Source of the DNA: Acidobacteriota bacterium
GTDB taxonomy: Bacteria > Acidobacteriota > Blastocatellia > Chloracidobacteriales > Chloracidobacteriaceae
Assembly: GCA_016208495.1 (NCBI GenBank)
Contig: JACQXX010000088.1
Span: forward strand, 1 to 64,000
Length of the DNA stretch: 64,000 nt
Direction: 5' to 3'
Shown: positions 63,013 through 64,000 of the stretch, in pieces
Layout: every line of letters begins with the position of its first letter
Numbering within the stretch: the first letter of the stretch is position 1
Program-made: the position numbers and the translations under genes
Notes under the pieces: generated by a model
Databases searched by the model: none
Seen by the model: only the letters and a program-made list of their open reading frames with translations
Told to the model about the DNA's origin: nothing

Positions 63013-64000
63013 ATGCTGCGAACCATTTGTTTTTTTCTGTTGCTTTCGCTTGGTTCAACCCAGGCACTGTTTCCACAACTACTCCGGGCTCAAACCAACC
63101 CTGGAATCAAAACCATTTCCAATCCGGTCCGGGCACGAAATGGAATGGCGGTTTCCACCAGTCCGATTGCTTCCCAAATTGGCGTGGACATCCTCAAACG
63201 CGGAGGAAACGCCATTGATGCCGCGATTGCCATGGCGTTTGGGCTGCAAGTGACCTACCCATCAGCCGGAAATATTGGTGGTGGCGGGTTTATGTTGATC
63301 CGAATGGCTGATGGCCGGGCGACTGCGATTGATTTTCGTGAAACCGCTCCGGCGGCGGCTACTCCGGAGGTGTATCTCGACAAGAATGGAAATGTGATTC
63401 CCGAAGCCTCAACGGTTGGGCTGCGGGCCGTGGCTGTGCCTGGGACTGTAGCCGGGCTGGCACTGGCCCATCAAAAATTTGGCACCCGGAAATGGGCTGA
63501 ACTGCTTGACCCGGCCTGCCGCGTGGCGAAAAAAGGCTTCCAGCTTGGCTATGGCGTGGTGCGCTCGCTGGCCCGCAAGCAAAAGACCCTGGAACGATTT
63601 CCCGAATCTCGCCGCATTTACTTGAAAAATGGACAGTTATGGAATGAATTCGACCTGTTTCAACAGCCCGAACTGGCTACAACACTGGCCCGGATTCGCG
63701 ACCAGGGGCCACGTGAATTTTATGAGGGAAAAACCGCCCAACTCATCGTGGCTGAAATGAAGCGGGGCAATGGGTTGATTACACTGGCGGATTTGAAAGC
63801 CTACAAGCCGGTTGAGCGCGATGTATTGCGCGGCACCTATCGCGGGTATGAAGTCCTCACTATGCCGCCGCCGAGTTCGGGCGGCGTGGCACTCCTGGAA
63901 ATGCTCAATACCCTCGAAAACCGCACGTTGACGCCAGATGATGCGGGTTCGTCAGAGACAATTCATTTGATGGTCGAAACCATGCGTCGGGCCTTTGCTG
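63013..64000 (+). CDS. Gamma-glutamyltransferase, partial at the window edge
   Basis: The reading frame from ATG 63013 stays open to the end of the window (329 codons). It starts with a signal peptide (LRTICFFLLLSLGSTQALF...LLRAQ) and then shows the large-subunit opening of gamma-glutamyltranspeptidases: NGMAVSTSPIASQIGVDILKRGGNAIDAAIAMAF, PSAGNIGGGGFMLIR, AIDFRETAPAAATP, VPGTVAGLALAH and MPPPSSGGVALLEML. It would hydrolyse or transfer gamma-glutamyl groups from glutathione in the periplasm. The self-cleavage threonine lies beyond the window. It diverges from the aldolase gene. Confidence 0.93.
   Translation, partial: MLRTICFFLLLSLGSTQALFPQLLRAQTNPGIKTISNPVRARNGMAVSTSPIASQIGVDILKRGGNAIDAAIAMAFGLQVTYPSAGNIGGGGFMLIRMADGRATAIDFRETAPAAATPEVYLDKNGNVIPEASTVGLRAVAVPGTVAGLALAHQKFGTRKWAELLDPACRVAKKGFQLGYGVVRSLARKQKTLERFPESRRIYLKNGQLWNEFDLFQQPELATTLARIRDQGPREFYEGKTAQLIVAEMKRGNGLITLADLKAYKPVERDVLRGTYRGYEVLTMPPPSSGGVALLEMLNTLENRTLTPDDAGSSETIHLMVETMRRAFA

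Overview
The window looks like the chromosome of an uncultured-type Acidobacteriota bacterium, most likely class Blastocatellia. This is inferred from gene content and protein style (a zinc-less PheT variant, HDAC-like protein, PVM-type microcompartment pieces, large NHL/BNR surface proteins, long repeat-filled spacers), not from a marker-gene search. Base composition is close to balanced by eye, with an AT-richer island around 42.6-45.3 kb.

Layout. 0-11 kb is a translation and division core: a SWIM zinc-finger protein, tRNA-Val(GAC), thrS, infC (apparently starting at a non-standard ATC codon), rpmI, rplT, a GNAT acetyltransferase, pheS, pheT, a ZapB-like coiled coil and zapA. 11-15.8 kb holds an HDAC-family deacetylase, a compact IscB locus (omega-RNA-like region, iscB with PLMP/RuvC/HNH domains, and an IS200/IS605-like right-end hairpin) that abuts and overlaps an ECF sigma factor gene, then an unrecognised gene. 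16-25.7 kb carries argS, a cyclophilin lipoprotein, a MarR regulator with a lipoprotein, a TPR protein, a CapA-like phosphoesterase, and a STAS / anti-sigma kinase partner-switching pair. 26-38 kb has an amidohydrolase, a 1353-residue NHL-repeat secreted protein, a serine beta-lactamase-like hydrolase, an OmpR/histidine-kinase pair, an adenosine-type deaminase and a C-terminally shortened 3-hydroxyacyl-CoA dehydrogenase. 38-46 kb has a YdbC-like protein, a polysaccharide flippase, a ComM/YifB ATPase, an AccI-like type II restriction-modification pair and an enoyl-CoA hydratase. 46-64 kb has an orphan solute-binding lipoprotein, a double M16 pseudo-peptidase, a SUMF1 protein, an MDR dehydrogenase, Sua5, a giant BNR/FN3 protein, a kinase-FHA protein, trpF, a two-gene microcompartment locus (class II aldolase with a probable encapsulation peptide, and one BMC-H shell protein) and the start of a gamma-glutamyltransferase gene.

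The most unusual layer is non-coding. Almost every spacer carries short tandem arrays, mostly with 7-bp units of many different sequences, often arranged as array, unique core, inverted array, and often beginning exactly at or inside the stop codon of the preceding gene. Three MITE-like elements (two homologous copies near 18.5 and 48.1 kb, a third near 46.2 kb) and several large perfect inverted repeats add to this. The IscB locus and the repeat cassettes are the best candidates for an interesting system.

All assignments are from reading the sequence and translations; no database search was run.
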